A DNA stretch of 8,874 bases from Hyphomonadaceae bacterium UBA4763 (GTDB taxonomy: Bacteria; Pseudomonadota; Alphaproteobacteria; Caulobacterales; Aquidulcibacteraceae), in NCBI GenBank assembly GCA_002403455.1, contig DHHV01000008.1, positions 12,643 to 21,516 on the forward strand, in the 5' to 3' direction. The position numbers and the translations under genes are program-made. Of this stretch, positions 1-6,464 are shown piece by piece (position 1 is the first letter of the stretch; each line of letters begins with the position of its first letter). The notes beneath the pieces are model-generated. The model saw only the letters and a program-made list of their open reading frames with translations. It searched no databases and was not told where the DNA came from.

Positions 1-13
1 GCTGGAGGGGGGC

Positions 14-24
14 TGGCGGAGAGG
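14..24 (-). repeat. Distal attachment-site core (att repeat, int side)
   Basis: TGGCGGAGAGG is identical to 6857-6867, the acceptor 3' end of tRNA-Ser. Similarity resumes with ATTCG (28-32), which matches the T-loop bases ATTCG (6873-6877) after a 2-base gap, as expected for a diverged attP copy of a tRNA 3' end. The purine-rich part of the core also forms the integrase ribosome binding site. Confidence 0.7.
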
Positions 25-34
25 TGAATTCGTT

Positions 35-1318
35 ATGGCGAATAAAAAGCTCACAGCCCCCTTTGTTAGGTCCGCCCCTTTAGGCAAATATTTTGACGGT
101 TCGGGCCTGGTTTTGCAGGTTCGTGAAGGCAAGAACGGCGATCTGAACCGCTCCTGGATTTGCCGCATTCAGGTCGGGGGAAAGCGCCGCGAGATCGGCT
201 TGGGCTCGATCGATGAGATCACGCTCGCCGATGCGCGCCGCGCTTGTGAGACCCATCGCCATGCGGCAAAGACGGGCGTTGATTTGCGTGAAAAGGAAAA
301 GGCCGCGACGATCGCCAAGGCGGCCGAGACCCGCGCCAAGGCCGCGCGTCGGATGACTTTCGCCGAAGCGGCTGAAGCCTACATTGCGGCGAACGAGATC
401 AACTGGAAAAACGCCAAGCATCGCCAGCAATGGACAAACACGCTTTACACCTATGCGTTTCCGATCTTCGGAGGGGTCGCGGTCGCCGACGTTGACCGCG
501 CCATGGTGCTGAAAGCTGTTGAGCCTTACTGGAGAACAAAAAACGAGACTGCATCTAGGGTCTTGCAAAGGATTGAAAAAATCCTCGATTGGGCAGAGGT
601 GCGGGGTTACAGGGCCGGCGCCAATCCCGCCCGCTGGCGCAATGTGCTCGATAAGGTCTTGCCCCCCAGAAACAAAGCGTTGCACACAAAGCACCATGCA
701 TCGATGGCGTATGGGGACGTCCCTTCTTTCTTTACGCAATTGCGTGAAAGCCAAAGGGTAGGCGCTGAGTGTTTGGCTTTCATCATCCTCACGGGCGTCC
801 GATCGGGCGAAGCGCGCGGCGCGACATGGCAAGAAATCGATTTAGAGGCCCGCCTATGGTCAATCCCACCTGAGCGCATGAAAATGAGCCGGCCCCATCG
901 CGTGCCCCTTTCTGATGGCGCTATCGCGATCCTATTGGGGCGCATCGCGCGTTATGGCGAGCCGCACCCGAGCGCACCCGTTTTCGTTAGCGATTTCAAG
1001 CCGGGCTCGATTTTGTCCGACATGACGTTGAACAAGTATTTAAAGAGCGCCGGCATTGAGGCGACCGTTCACGGATTTCGGACGTCGTTCAGAACATGGG
1101 CCGGGGAGCAAACCGCCTACCCTTCCGATGTGTGTGAGGCCGCTCTTGCTCACGTAAACACAAACAGGGTTGAGGCCGCATATTTGCGAAGCGACTTTCT
1201 GGACCAGCGCCGCCGGCTCATGGACGAATGGGCGAGGTTTGTTTCTACGCCCGAGCCAATTTCGGGGAGCGTCATTCCCTTGAAGGGGCGGCGCGCGCGC
1301 GGTGGCGAGAATGCTTGA
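35..1318 (+). CDS. int: Tyrosine recombinase integrase (P4-like, DUF4102 N-terminus)
   Basis: Predicted site-specific recombinase that integrates and excises the element at the tRNA-Ser 3' end. The 427-residue protein has a DUF4102-like arm-binding domain (about residues 1-85), a charged linker (about 85-105), a SAM-like core-binding domain (about 107-200) and a C-terminal catalytic domain (about 225-400). Catalytic residues are visible: Arg256 in TGVRSGEARG, a candidate beta-hairpin Lys283, the H-x-x-R box HGFR (His346, Arg349), His373 in LAH and the nucleophile Tyr383 in AAYLRSD. Length fits the P4-integrase family (about 400-430), so the gene looks intact. The ATG is preceded by GAGAGGTGA (20-28), a strong ribosome binding site that overlaps the att core. 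Its promoter must lie outside the element in the integrated state, or across the att junction in the circular form. Confidence 0.96.
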   Translation: MANKKLTAPFVRSAPLGKYFDGSGLVLQVREGKNGDLNRSWICRIQVGGKRREIGLGSIDEITLADARRACETHRHAAKTGVDLREKEKAATIAKAAETRAKAARRMTFAEAAEAYIAANEINWKNAKHRQQWTNTLYTYAFPIFGGVAVADVDRAMVLKAVEPYWRTKNETASRVLQRIEKILDWAEVRGYRAGANPARWRNVLDKVLPPRNKALHTKHHASMAYGDVPSFFTQLRESQRVGAECLAFIILTGVRSGEARGATWQEIDLEARLWSIPPERMKMSRPHRVPLSDGAIAILLGRIARYGEPHPSAPVFVSDFKPGSILSDMTLNKYLKSAGIEATVHGFRTSFRTWAGEQTAYPSDVCEAALAHVNTNRVEAAYLRSDFLDQRRRLMDEWARFVSTPEPISGSVIPLKGRRARGGENA

Positions 1319-1325
1319 GGGAAGC

Positions 1326-1458
1326 GATTTTCGCAAATTACATGCGCCCCCTGCTGCACTTGCTGCATTTGCTGCAAAACACTCTCAAGGCATTGTTTTC
1401 GCGTATGTTTTATCGCGCTTGGTTGCGTTGCTGCACAACGCTGCATTTGCTGCAAAAC
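1326..1458 (+). repeat. Left iteron-like array (arm 1 of an inverted pair)
   Basis: This gap between int and the next gene holds an AT-rich 14-bp block (1326-1339), an 11-bp spacer, three tandem 9-bp units at 1351, 1360 and 1369, then three more at 1428, 1438 and 1447. The consensus unit is YTGCTGCAN. The 19-bp string from GCTGCATTTG to CTGCAAAAC occurs twice, at 1362-1380 and 1440-1458. Positions 1351-1380 are the exact reverse complement of 5258-5287, and 1326-1339 of 5299-5312. Regular 9-bp spacing suggests binding sites for an element-encoded protein. Replication control is an inference by analogy with plasmid and P4 iterons. Confidence 0.8.
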
Positions 1459-1480
1459 CCCCGCCAAGAAAGGCCTTCCC

Positions 1481-1873
1481 ATGAAAAGACGATCGATCCT
1501 CACCGACAACCCGCCCGAGGCGCTCGCCCAAGCGGCGGCGTCCGCGCCGTCCCTTGGTTATTCAGCCGATCGAGAGGCGGGCGAAGCACTGGCGCTGGCC
1601 ATCCTCGATCGCTGCCCCCCATGCGCTGGGTCGCGCGACGATCTGGGTCGGGCGCTGATTTGCTTGATGGGCTTGCCCGAGGCCCGGTCGCGCAAGGGGC
1701 TCATCCTGGGGCTTGCTAGCGTGTTTGCCGACCATGCGTTTGCGGTGAGACAAGCCGGGGTGACGTCTTCCATTCTTCACGCACATTACGGCGAGCGCCG
1801 CGCCCGACGCCGCGCGCTGATGGCGAATGCGCTTAGTGATTCGGCCCCACTACGCGATCAAAGTGTGGGATAA
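1481..1873 (+). CDS. Hypothetical element protein, 130 residues
   Basis: I do not recognise this family. The product is 130 residues, rich in Ala, Leu and Arg, and looks mostly helical. It has a CPPC motif at residues 45-48, a hydrophobic stretch around 57-83 and a very basic segment (GERRARRRAL) near 104-113. There is no clear signal peptide or nucleotide-binding motif. The ATG has an upstream AAGAAAGG (1466-1473) at a good distance, which supports translation and the chosen start. It lies between the left repeat array and the AT-rich region before the alpA-like gene, on the same strand as the other element genes. A small accessory or regulatory protein is possible. The frame is convincing from its ribosome binding site and position, but not from homology. 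Confidence 0.6.
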   Translation: MKRRSILTDNPPEALAQAAASAPSLGYSADREAGEALALAILDRCPPCAGSRDDLGRALICLMGLPEARSRKGLILGLASVFADHAFAVRQAGVTSSILHAHYGERRARRRALMANALSDSAPLRDQSVG

Positions 1874-1909
1874 GTATAGATTCACGTGGACAAATTGGGG
1901 AATGTCCCG

Positions 1910-1939
1910 AGAATTTTGCATTTTTCCAAAAAAAATTCT
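1910..1939. repeat. AT-rich inverted repeat between the 130-residue gene and alpA-like gene
   Basis: AGAATTTT (1910-1917) and AAAATTCT (1932-1939) form a perfect 8-bp inverted repeat with a 14-base A/T-rich centre. The surrounding 1910-2002 stretch is far more AT-rich than the rest of the window. It could be an easily melted region or a weak terminator; the stem is too AT-rich for a convincing intrinsic terminator. Confidence 0.4.
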
Positions 1940-1951
1940 GGCTTGTGGATT

Positions 1952-2079
1952 GTTCGCTGACGTTCGCTGACGATTGCACTATTGTTTTTATTGGCTTTTT
2001 TTTGACGATCGGCCCGCTTGCGATCGGCTTAACTTTCTGAAAGAATTTTCATGAACCGCGCCAATCTCGGCACGGTTCA
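1952..2079 (+). promoter_or_regulatory. Candidate control region of the alpA-like gene
   Basis: Three ordered elements precede the alpA-like start. GTTCGCTGAC occurs twice head to tail (1952-1961, 1962-1971), so the sites share one face of the helix. CGATCGGC occurs twice (2006-2013, 2021-2028), 15 bp apart. TGAACCG (2052-2058) and CGGTTCA (2073-2079) form a perfect 7-bp inverted repeat, with a further GCC/GGC pair inside after one mismatch. A weak -35-like TTGACG starts at 2002, but I see no convincing -10 at the proper distance. AlpA autoregulation or repressor binding is an inference. Confidence 0.45.
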
Positions 2080-2102
2080 CTGATTCGCAAGGTGACACGG
2101 CG

Positions 2103-2300
2103 ATGAATACTGCAAAACCTCAAGCCCAGCGCTTAATGACCGTCGAAAGTTTTTGCGCACAATTTGCTGTATGCAAGACACGCGCATATGAACTTATGAA
2201 AGCGCGAAAAATTCAACGAGTAAAAGTCGGACGGTCGACCCGAATCACGGTCGCGTCCGCCGACGAGTGGGTGCGCTCACTTGAAGATAGCGCCGCTTGA
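2103..2300 (+). CDS. AlpA/excisionase-like helix-turn-helix protein
   Basis: A 65-residue DNA-binding protein of the MerR-like excisionase type. A helix-turn-helix covers about residues 12-34 (TVESFCAQFAVCKTRAYELM), followed by a short wing around VKVGRSTRI (40-48) and a last helix containing ADEWVRSL. Length and layout match AlpA regulators and small excisionases of integrative elements. Known: AlpA-type proteins control int expression and excision; Xis proteins bend att DNA to favour excision. The ATG follows AAGGTG (2089-2094) at the normal distance. A 28-bp palindrome ends 23 bp upstream, consistent with autoregulation. The gene stands alone, separated from the primase gene by about 350 bp full of palindromes, so it may control that region too. 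Whether it acts as Xis, transcription factor or both cannot be decided here. Confidence 0.88.
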   Translation: MNTAKPQAQRLMTVESFCAQFAVCKTRAYELMKARKIQRVKVGRSTRITVASADEWVRSLEDSAA

Positions 2301-2342
2301 TTTGAGGCAACTTTGCTAAGGTGCGCAATCCCATAACAAAAC

Positions 2343-2376
2343 CCCGCCAGCGGGCCAGCCGACGGGTTCCTGTTGA
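2343..2376 (+). terminator. Weak hairpin after the alpA-like gene
   Basis: CCCGC (2343-2347) and GCGGG (2350-2354) are complementary, and AACCC just upstream could alternatively pair with GGGTT (2364-2368). Either gives a GC-rich hairpin about 45-65 bases after the stop codon. No long T tract follows, so intrinsic termination is only a possibility. Confidence 0.25.
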
Positions 2377-2431
2377 TTCGCGCGGCTCATGGGTGACTCA
2401 TGCCTCGACGGCTCGCCGCACTATCGGCTTG

Positions 2432-2445
2432 CGCAACGCGTTGCG
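2432..2445. promoter_or_regulatory. Perfect 14-bp palindrome upstream of primase gene
   Basis: CGCAACGCGTTGCG is a gapless, perfect two-fold symmetric sequence in the roughly 350-bp gap between the alpA-like and primase genes. It has the size of a dimeric repressor or activator site. The bound protein is unknown. Confidence 0.4.
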
Positions 2446-2463
2446 TTGGCGATTCCGCATGCG

Positions 2464-2482
2464 AGTTTGATAATATCAAACT
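2464..2482. promoter_or_regulatory. 19-bp operator-like palindrome
   Basis: AGTTTGAT and ATCAAACT form perfect 8-bp arms around a 3-base centre (AAT). The AT-rich palindrome stands out in GC-rich surroundings and sits about 170 bp before the primase start. It is a good operator candidate for the AlpA-like or another element regulator; no binding evidence is available. Confidence 0.45.
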
Positions 2483-2498
2483 TTCGCCCGCGCAATGC

Positions 2499-2523
2499 AA
2501 AAGTTGCGAATACGGCAACTTTT
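2499..2523. promoter_or_regulatory. 25-bp inverted repeat upstream of primase gene
   Basis: AAAAGTTGC and GCAACTTTT form perfect 9-bp arms separated by 7 bases. The right arm ends in TTTT, so as RNA it could form a short hairpin with a U-rich end and act as an attenuator. It could equally be a protein-binding site. It lies 16 bp beyond the 19-bp palindrome. Confidence 0.4.
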
Positions 2524-2572
2524 CGCGACCGCCCGCCTGCGCAACCCGTCACTCCCTCACCGCCAAAGAAAA

Positions 2573-2598
2573 CCCCGCCCCTTTGCAGGGGGGGCGGG
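2573..2598. repeat. GC-rich extragenic hairpin
   Basis: CCCGCCCC (2574-2581) pairs perfectly with GGGGCGGG (2591-2598) around TTTGCAGGG. The form C-rich arm, TTTGCAG, G-rich arm resembles dispersed extragenic palindromes found in many proteobacterial genomes. Membership in a repeat family here is from memory and needs a genome-wide count. No T tract follows, so it is not a classical terminator. Confidence 0.45.
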
Positions 2599-2652
2599 CT
2601 GGGGTGCGGCTTGCAATTTTCTTCCGTCAATTCCGAAAAACAAGGGAAAGAC

Positions 2653-3600
2653 ATGTCTCAATATCTTTCTTTTACGCAAAACGCAACCTCGCCGCCGATC
2701 AGCGCTCGCGGCCTGGTCATCGCGCTTGGCGGGCGCTGGTTCGGTCGATCGGGGCTGGCGCCATGCCCGGCGCACGCCGACCGCGCCCCTTCTTTGTCGA
2801 TATCGATCGGTTCGAAAAATCCTCTTGTTGTCAATTGTTTGGCCGGATGTTCGTTCGCCCGCGTGATGGCCGCGCTGCGCGCGCGGGGGCTCGCGGACGA
2901 GTTTGGCAATGCCAAACAATTTGTCGAACGTTCGACGTTCCTTCCTATATTTGCCAAAGAGGCAAACCCGCCGGCCGAGTCGATCGCAAAAATTTGGGCG
3001 AGCGCCGCGCCGCTCGACGGGACGCTGGCGGCGCGCTACCTGGCAGGCCGAGCGATCGCCCCGCCTTGGCCGCCGACTTTGCGCTTTTGCGCCGATCTGG
3101 CCGGGCCAGCAATTGACGGGCTTTCAAGGCGCGGACCGGCCTTGCTGGCGCTGGCGACGATCAACGGCGCGCCGGTCGCGTTGCAACGCACCTTCCTCGC
3201 GCCCGACGCGACAAAATCGCAACGCGCGCCCAATCGCGCCAACATCGGCCGCATCGCGGGCGCAAGCGTTCATCTTTTTGCGCGCGATGCGCGCGGGCCG
3301 CTTCTAATTGCGGAAGGCGTCGAAACCGCGTTGAGCGCCGCCGAATTCGTGCGCCGATCGCGCGGCCTGGCCACGCGGCCAATTGCCACCCTGGGCGCGC
3401 AAAATATGCCGCGCCTTTGCCTCCCCGCGCCCGGAGCCGGCCGCCGACTAATCGTCGCTCGCGACAATGACGCCGCCGGCGAGATCGCCGCGCGCGCCTT
3501 GGCCGAAACCGCCGCCGGCTTCGATGTCGAAGTCATCGCCCCGCCCGAGGGCGTCAATGATTTCAATGATTTCGCTCAATTGGATTGGATTTCTCAATGA
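2653..3600 (+). CDS. Zinc-finger Toprim primase-like protein
   Basis: Predicted replication protein that probably makes or supports RNA primers on the element's origin. The 315-residue product has an N-terminal zinc-binding module with CPAH (Cys38, His41) and CLAGC (Cys62, Cys66), like DnaG/P4-type primase fingers. A linker domain (about 105-210) resembles DUF7146, and the C-terminal Toprim domain shows LLIAEGVETALS (Glu221), VARDNDAAG (Asp271, Asp273) and a final DFNDF motif near residue 303. The frame is open from 2389, but ATG 2653 is preferred because AAGGGAAAG (2642-2650) precedes it and similarity begins there; the upstream frame encodes low-complexity sequence over palindromes. The stop overlaps the next start (ATGA), which implies translational coupling with the DUF3987 gene. 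Confidence 0.92.
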   Translation: MSQYLSFTQNATSPPISARGLVIALGGRWFGRSGLAPCPAHADRAPSLSISIGSKNPLVVNCLAGCSFARVMAALRARGLADEFGNAKQFVERSTFLPIFAKEANPPAESIAKIWASAAPLDGTLAARYLAGRAIAPPWPPTLRFCADLAGPAIDGLSRRGPALLALATINGAPVALQRTFLAPDATKSQRAPNRANIGRIAGASVHLFARDARGPLLIAEGVETALSAAEFVRRSRGLATRPIATLGAQNMPRLCLPAPGAGRRLIVARDNDAAGEIAARALAETAAGFDVEVIAPPEGVNDFNDFAQLDWISQ

Positions 3601-5240
3601 CAAAAATTGTTCCGCACCCCGCCGCGCGCGCAGCGCCCGCGCCCGAGCCCTTGATTCGCCCCGTCGCCGAAGCGGCGCGATTTCCTGTTGAGGCGCTCGG
3701 CCCGATCGCGCCGGCCGCGCGCGCGATTCAGCGCCAGACGCAGGCGCCGATCGCGATTTGCGCGCAGTCCGTTTTGGCTGTCGCCGCGCTTGCCGCGCAA
3801 GGGTTGAATGACGCCACAACGCTCGCCGGCCGCGCGCCGACGGCGTTGTTTTTCCTCACAATTGCAGAAAGCGGCGAGCGAAAATCGACGGTCGACCAGC
3901 TCGCCATGAAGCCGATCCGCGACTTTGAAGAAAGTTTGCGCGAAGAATACGACGGCGCGGCGCGCAAACACAAAGACGCGCTTGAAATATACGAAGCCGA
4001 TCGCCAGGCAATCATGAAAAACCGCAAACTTAGCGCTGATGATCGCCGCGAAAAACTGCGTGAAATGGGAAATACACCGTTTGCGCCATTGCTTCCAAAG
4101 CTGACGCTTAAAACACCCACCCTTGAGGGCATCACTAAAAACCTTGGTGAAATGCGCGCATCTCTTGGCTTGTTTTCGGACGAGGGCGGCGAATTCTTGG
4201 GCGGCCATTCGATGTCAGACGAAAATCGCACGAGAACAATGACTGCCTTGTCAGATTTTTGGGGTGGCAACGCGGTGGAGCGCGCCCGCGCCGGCGATGG
4301 CGTTCGCGACTACTCCGGGCGGCGCTTGTCCGTACATCTCATGATTCAACCCGCCATTGCGGCGCCGTTGCTTGGCGACGAAATGGCGATCGGTCAGGGC
4401 TTTTTGGCGCGGTTTTTAATCTGCAGGCCGGCTTCAACGATTGGCAGTCGGCTATTTGCGAATGCTTCCGAAGCCGGCCATGAACTTTCAGTTTTTAACG
4501 CAAAAATTCGCGCTTTGCTTGAGCGCCCGCTCGCGTTGGCAAGGGGCCGACGCAATGAATTGGCGCCGCAACCCTTGCCGCTCACCGACCAGGCAAGGCG
4601 CGCGCTGATCGACTTTTACGATCGGACCGAGCGCGCGCAAGCGCCGGGCGGCCGGCTGGAGCGGGTGTGCCCCTTCGCCAGCAAAGCCGCCGAGCAAGCC
4701 GCGCGACTTGCGGCGGTCATGGCGACCTTTGCCGATGAGCAAGCGGTCAGCGAGCGCACCATGCGCAATGCGTGCACCCTGGCGGATTTCTATCTGGAGG
4801 AAGCGCTTCGCCTGGTCGGCGCTGCCGCGACCCCGCCGGGTCTTGCGCAGGCGGAAGTGTTGCGCAAATGGCTCGCCGAAAAATGGAGCAAGCCGACCGT
4901 TACCGTTCGCGACATCGTGACTTCCGGCCCCGGCGCCCTTCGCAACGCCGACGCCGCCAAAGCCGCGATCACCATTCTCGAAAATTATAATCACTTGTTG
5001 CCGATCGCCGAGCCGCGCGCGGCTAGCGGGGGCGGCGGCCGGCCCCGCGCAAAGGCGTGGCGGGTCAATCGCGCCGACCCCGATTCCGCCTTGAGCGATG
5101 AAAAGCTGCCAGAAACAGCGAATGAAAACAGTTCTTTAGACGTCACATTGGCCTATGCCGACCAAAAAGATGGCGGCGAGGTTCTGCAGCAGAGCGCAGC
5201 AATCTGCAGCAGCGGCAGGGGGCTTGATGATGTGCAATAA
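3597..5240 (+). CDS. DUF3987 (YfjI-like) P-loop protein, probable helicase-like replication protein
   Basis: The 547-residue protein belongs to the DUF3987 family, found beside Toprim proteins in prophages and integrative elements and thought to act as a replicative ATPase or helicase. A Walker A-like loop ESGERKST lies at residues 91-98; Arg replaces the usual Gly before Lys96, a variant I recall in related element proteins. GLFSDEGGEF (191-200) is the Walker B-like motif, GRRLSVHLMIQP (241-252) a conserved strand, and GQGFLARFLICRP (266-278) has an arginine-finger-like Arg272. A charged helical insertion (about 110-157) may form a coiled coil. The C-terminus (about 470-547) looks disordered; its final part, VLQQSAAICSSG, is encoded by the right iteron group. 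ATG 3597 overlaps the primase stop; an alternative TTG at 3585 is unlikely. Confidence 0.9.
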   Translation: MTKIVPHPAARAAPAPEPLIRPVAEAARFPVEALGPIAPAARAIQRQTQAPIAICAQSVLAVAALAAQGLNDATTLAGRAPTALFFLTIAESGERKSTVDQLAMKPIRDFEESLREEYDGAARKHKDALEIYEADRQAIMKNRKLSADDRREKLREMGNTPFAPLLPKLTLKTPTLEGITKNLGEMRASLGLFSDEGGEFLGGHSMSDENRTRTMTALSDFWGGNAVERARAGDGVRDYSGRRLSVHLMIQPAIAAPLLGDEMAIGQGFLARFLICRPASTIGSRLFANASEAGHELSVFNAKIRALLERPLALARGRRNELAPQPLPLTDQARRALIDFYDRTERAQAPGGRLERVCPFASKAAEQAARLAAVMATFADEQAVSERTMRNACTLADFYLEEALRLVGAAATPPGLAQAEVLRKWLAEKWSKPTVTVRDIVTSGPGALRNADAAKAAITILENYNHLLPIAEPRAASGGGGRPRAKAWRVNRADPDSALSDEKLPETANENSSLDVTLAYADQKDGGEVLQQSAAICSSGRGLDDVQ

Positions 5241-5312
5241 AAACAACGGTTTAAGAGGTTTTGCAGCAAATGCAGCAAGTGCAGCAGGCCATACACCCAA
5301 TTTGCGAAAATC
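5184..5312 (-). repeat. Right iteron-like array (arm 2 of the inverted pair)
   Basis: Three units of the consensus TGCAGCA type start at 5184, 5194 and 5204, inside the 3' end of the DUF3987 gene. Three more start at 5261, 5270 and 5279 in the following gap. An 11-bp unlike spacer and the 14-bp AATTTGCGAAAATC (5299-5312) complete the arm. This mirrors the left array in order and spacing: 30/30 identical bases in the outer group, 14/14 in the AT block, and weaker similarity (CTCT-AA--C-TTGTTTT) in the inter-group region. The AT block abuts the ribosome binding site of the next gene, so protein bound here could also affect its expression. Confidence 0.8.
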
Positions 5313-5325
5313 AGGGGAATGACGA

Positions 5326-5853
5326 ATGGACATCAATGCGCTTTTCGCCGCCTGTCGCGAGCGGAACATCAAGATTTATCTCGAGAACGATCGCCTAAAG
5401 TTATCGTCACCGACTGAGCCGTCAGAGGAAATCATGGCGGCGGTGGCCGCGCATAAGGTCGCGCTGAAATTCATGCTGAAGAACCCGGCATGGAAGGAAG
5501 CGCCACATTGGCGCGAGCGCTTCAACGAGCGCGCCGGCATCGCTGAATTTGATGGCGGTCACTCGCGCGCCAACGCCGAGCAATTGGCGCTCGAAGATTG
5601 CATAACCGAATGGCTGGCGCGCCATCCCGTCATCTCCCCGCCAGATACATGCGTTCATTGCAAGCGATCCGACCGCAAGGGCGATATCTTACCTTACGGC
5701 GTTAAAAGTGAGGGGCGCGCCTGGTTGCACCAAAAATGCTGGCCAGACTGGCGATCGGCGCGCGACATCGAGGCGCTGAAGGCCCTCGCCTTACACGGGA
5801 TTGCGCCGGCGCAAGCCATCCTCGAAAAACTGGAGCAAGCCAATGCCGCATGA
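5326..5853 (+). CDS. TubC-like N-terminal domain protein with Cys/His cluster
   Basis: A 175-residue protein of unknown function. Residues 1-52 (MDINALFAACRERNIKIYLE onward to VALKFMLK) resemble the TubC N-terminal docking fold: a helix, a short strand with NDRLKL, then a helix ending in AAHK. This module is known from polyketide/peptide synthases but is also frequent in small proteins of proteobacterial mobile elements. Residues 63-100 contain RFNERAGIAEFDGGHSRANA, a pattern I recall in such element proteins. A possible zinc knuckle follows: Cys109-x2-Cys112 and His135-x2-Cys138. AGGGGAA (5313-5319) gives a strong ribosome binding site for the ATG. It overlaps the RuvC-like gene by 11 bp, so the two are probably co-translated. 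A DNA-processing accessory role is only inferred from context. Confidence 0.8.
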   Translation: MDINALFAACRERNIKIYLENDRLKLSSPTEPSEEIMAAVAAHKVALKFMLKNPAWKEAPHWRERFNERAGIAEFDGGHSRANAEQLALEDCITEWLARHPVISPPDTCVHCKRSDRKGDILPYGVKSEGRAWLHQKCWPDWRSARDIEALKALALHGIAPAQAILEKLEQANAA

Positions 5854-6322
5854 GCCAATCCTTGCCCTCGATCTTGGGACGCAAACAGGCTGGGCCTTGC
5901 GCGATCGGGATAACCAAATCATCAGTGGCACAATCAGTTTCAAACCTGGTCGATTCGAAGGGGGCGGGATGCGCTTTCTTCGTTTTACGCATTGGATGAA
6001 TGAAATCTGGGCGCTCTCCGGAAGTATTGGGGCGATCTACTTTGAGGAAGTCAGGCGCCATGCCGGAACCGACGCCGCGCATTGCTATGGCGGGTTTCTT
6101 GGCGTCTTGACCTCTTGGGCTGAAAACCGTCAAGCGCCCTATGCTGGCGTTCCTGTCGGCGAAATTAAGCGCCACGCAACCGGCAAGGGTAATGCGTCGA
6201 AGGATGCAATGGTCGACGCCATGCGCGGCCTTGGATTCAGCGTGAGCGACGACAACGAAGCTGACGCGCTCGCCCTTTTGATGTTGGCGATCGAGCGTGA
6301 AGAGAAACGGGCCTTGGTTTAG
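5843..6322 (+). CDS. RuvC-like Holliday-junction nuclease
   Basis: The 159-residue product has an RNase H-like/RuvC fold pattern and probably resolves branched DNA during replication or recombination of the element. LALDLGTQTGWA (residues 7-18) supplies the first acidic residue, Asp10; IYFEEV (65-70) supplies Glu68 or Glu69; NASKDAMVDAM (117-127) resembles the basic helix region; and DDNEADALAL (136-145) holds the last acidic residues (Asp137, Asp141). Size matches RuvC (about 160-175) and the phage-encoded RuvC-like group. The frame is open from a TTG at 5801, but ATG 5843 is preferred because GGAG (5832-5835) lies 8 bp upstream and the conserved core begins just after it. It overlaps the upstream gene and is followed by about 140 bp without a convincing gene. 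Confidence 0.88.
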   Translation: MPHEPILALDLGTQTGWALRDRDNQIISGTISFKPGRFEGGGMRFLRFTHWMNEIWALSGSIGAIYFEEVRRHAGTDAAHCYGGFLGVLTSWAENRQAPYAGVPVGEIKRHATGKGNASKDAMVDAMRGLGFSVSDDNEADALALLMLAIEREEKRALV

Positions 6323-6464
6323 CCGTTAGCCAAAACCCTGAAAAAACATGATATCTTTTTTGCCTTCGCGCGCGCTAATCGCTATCAAACGCCAACATAC
6401 GGGGACTTATTCGGGCGGGAATTGGTTTGTTGCCGCGCCAAAGAAAATCGCGTAAACCTTTGCA

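Noticed and set aside
1351..1458. Short regularly spaced repeats as a CRISPR array
   Set aside because: The units are 9 bp, mostly contiguous, without unique spacers of 30 bp or more, and no cas genes are present. They fit iterons better.
1228..1719. Open frame of 163 codons across the left repeat array
   Set aside because: Its LLHLL-type sequence is just the translated 9-bp repeat, and it overlaps the end of int and the better-supported gene at 1481.
2389..2652. Upstream extension of the primase reading frame
   Set aside because: The translated extension is low-complexity and crosses three palindromes. A clear ribosome binding site and family similarity support ATG 2653.
3448..4270. Minus-strand frames of 123-204 codons opposite the primase and DUF3987 genes
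   Set aside because: They are arginine- and alanine-rich antisense artefacts with no ribosome binding signal or domain.
6341..6361. AAAAAA and TTTTTT flanking nine bases as a terminator after the RuvC-like gene
   Set aside because: The stem has only A-T pairs and no GC core, too weak for intrinsic termination.
6348..6455. 35-codon open frame between the RuvC-like and helix-turn-helix genes
   Set aside because: It has no ribosome binding site and no recognisable motif. It ends three codons before, and in frame with, the next gene, so it may be chance or the decayed start of that gene.
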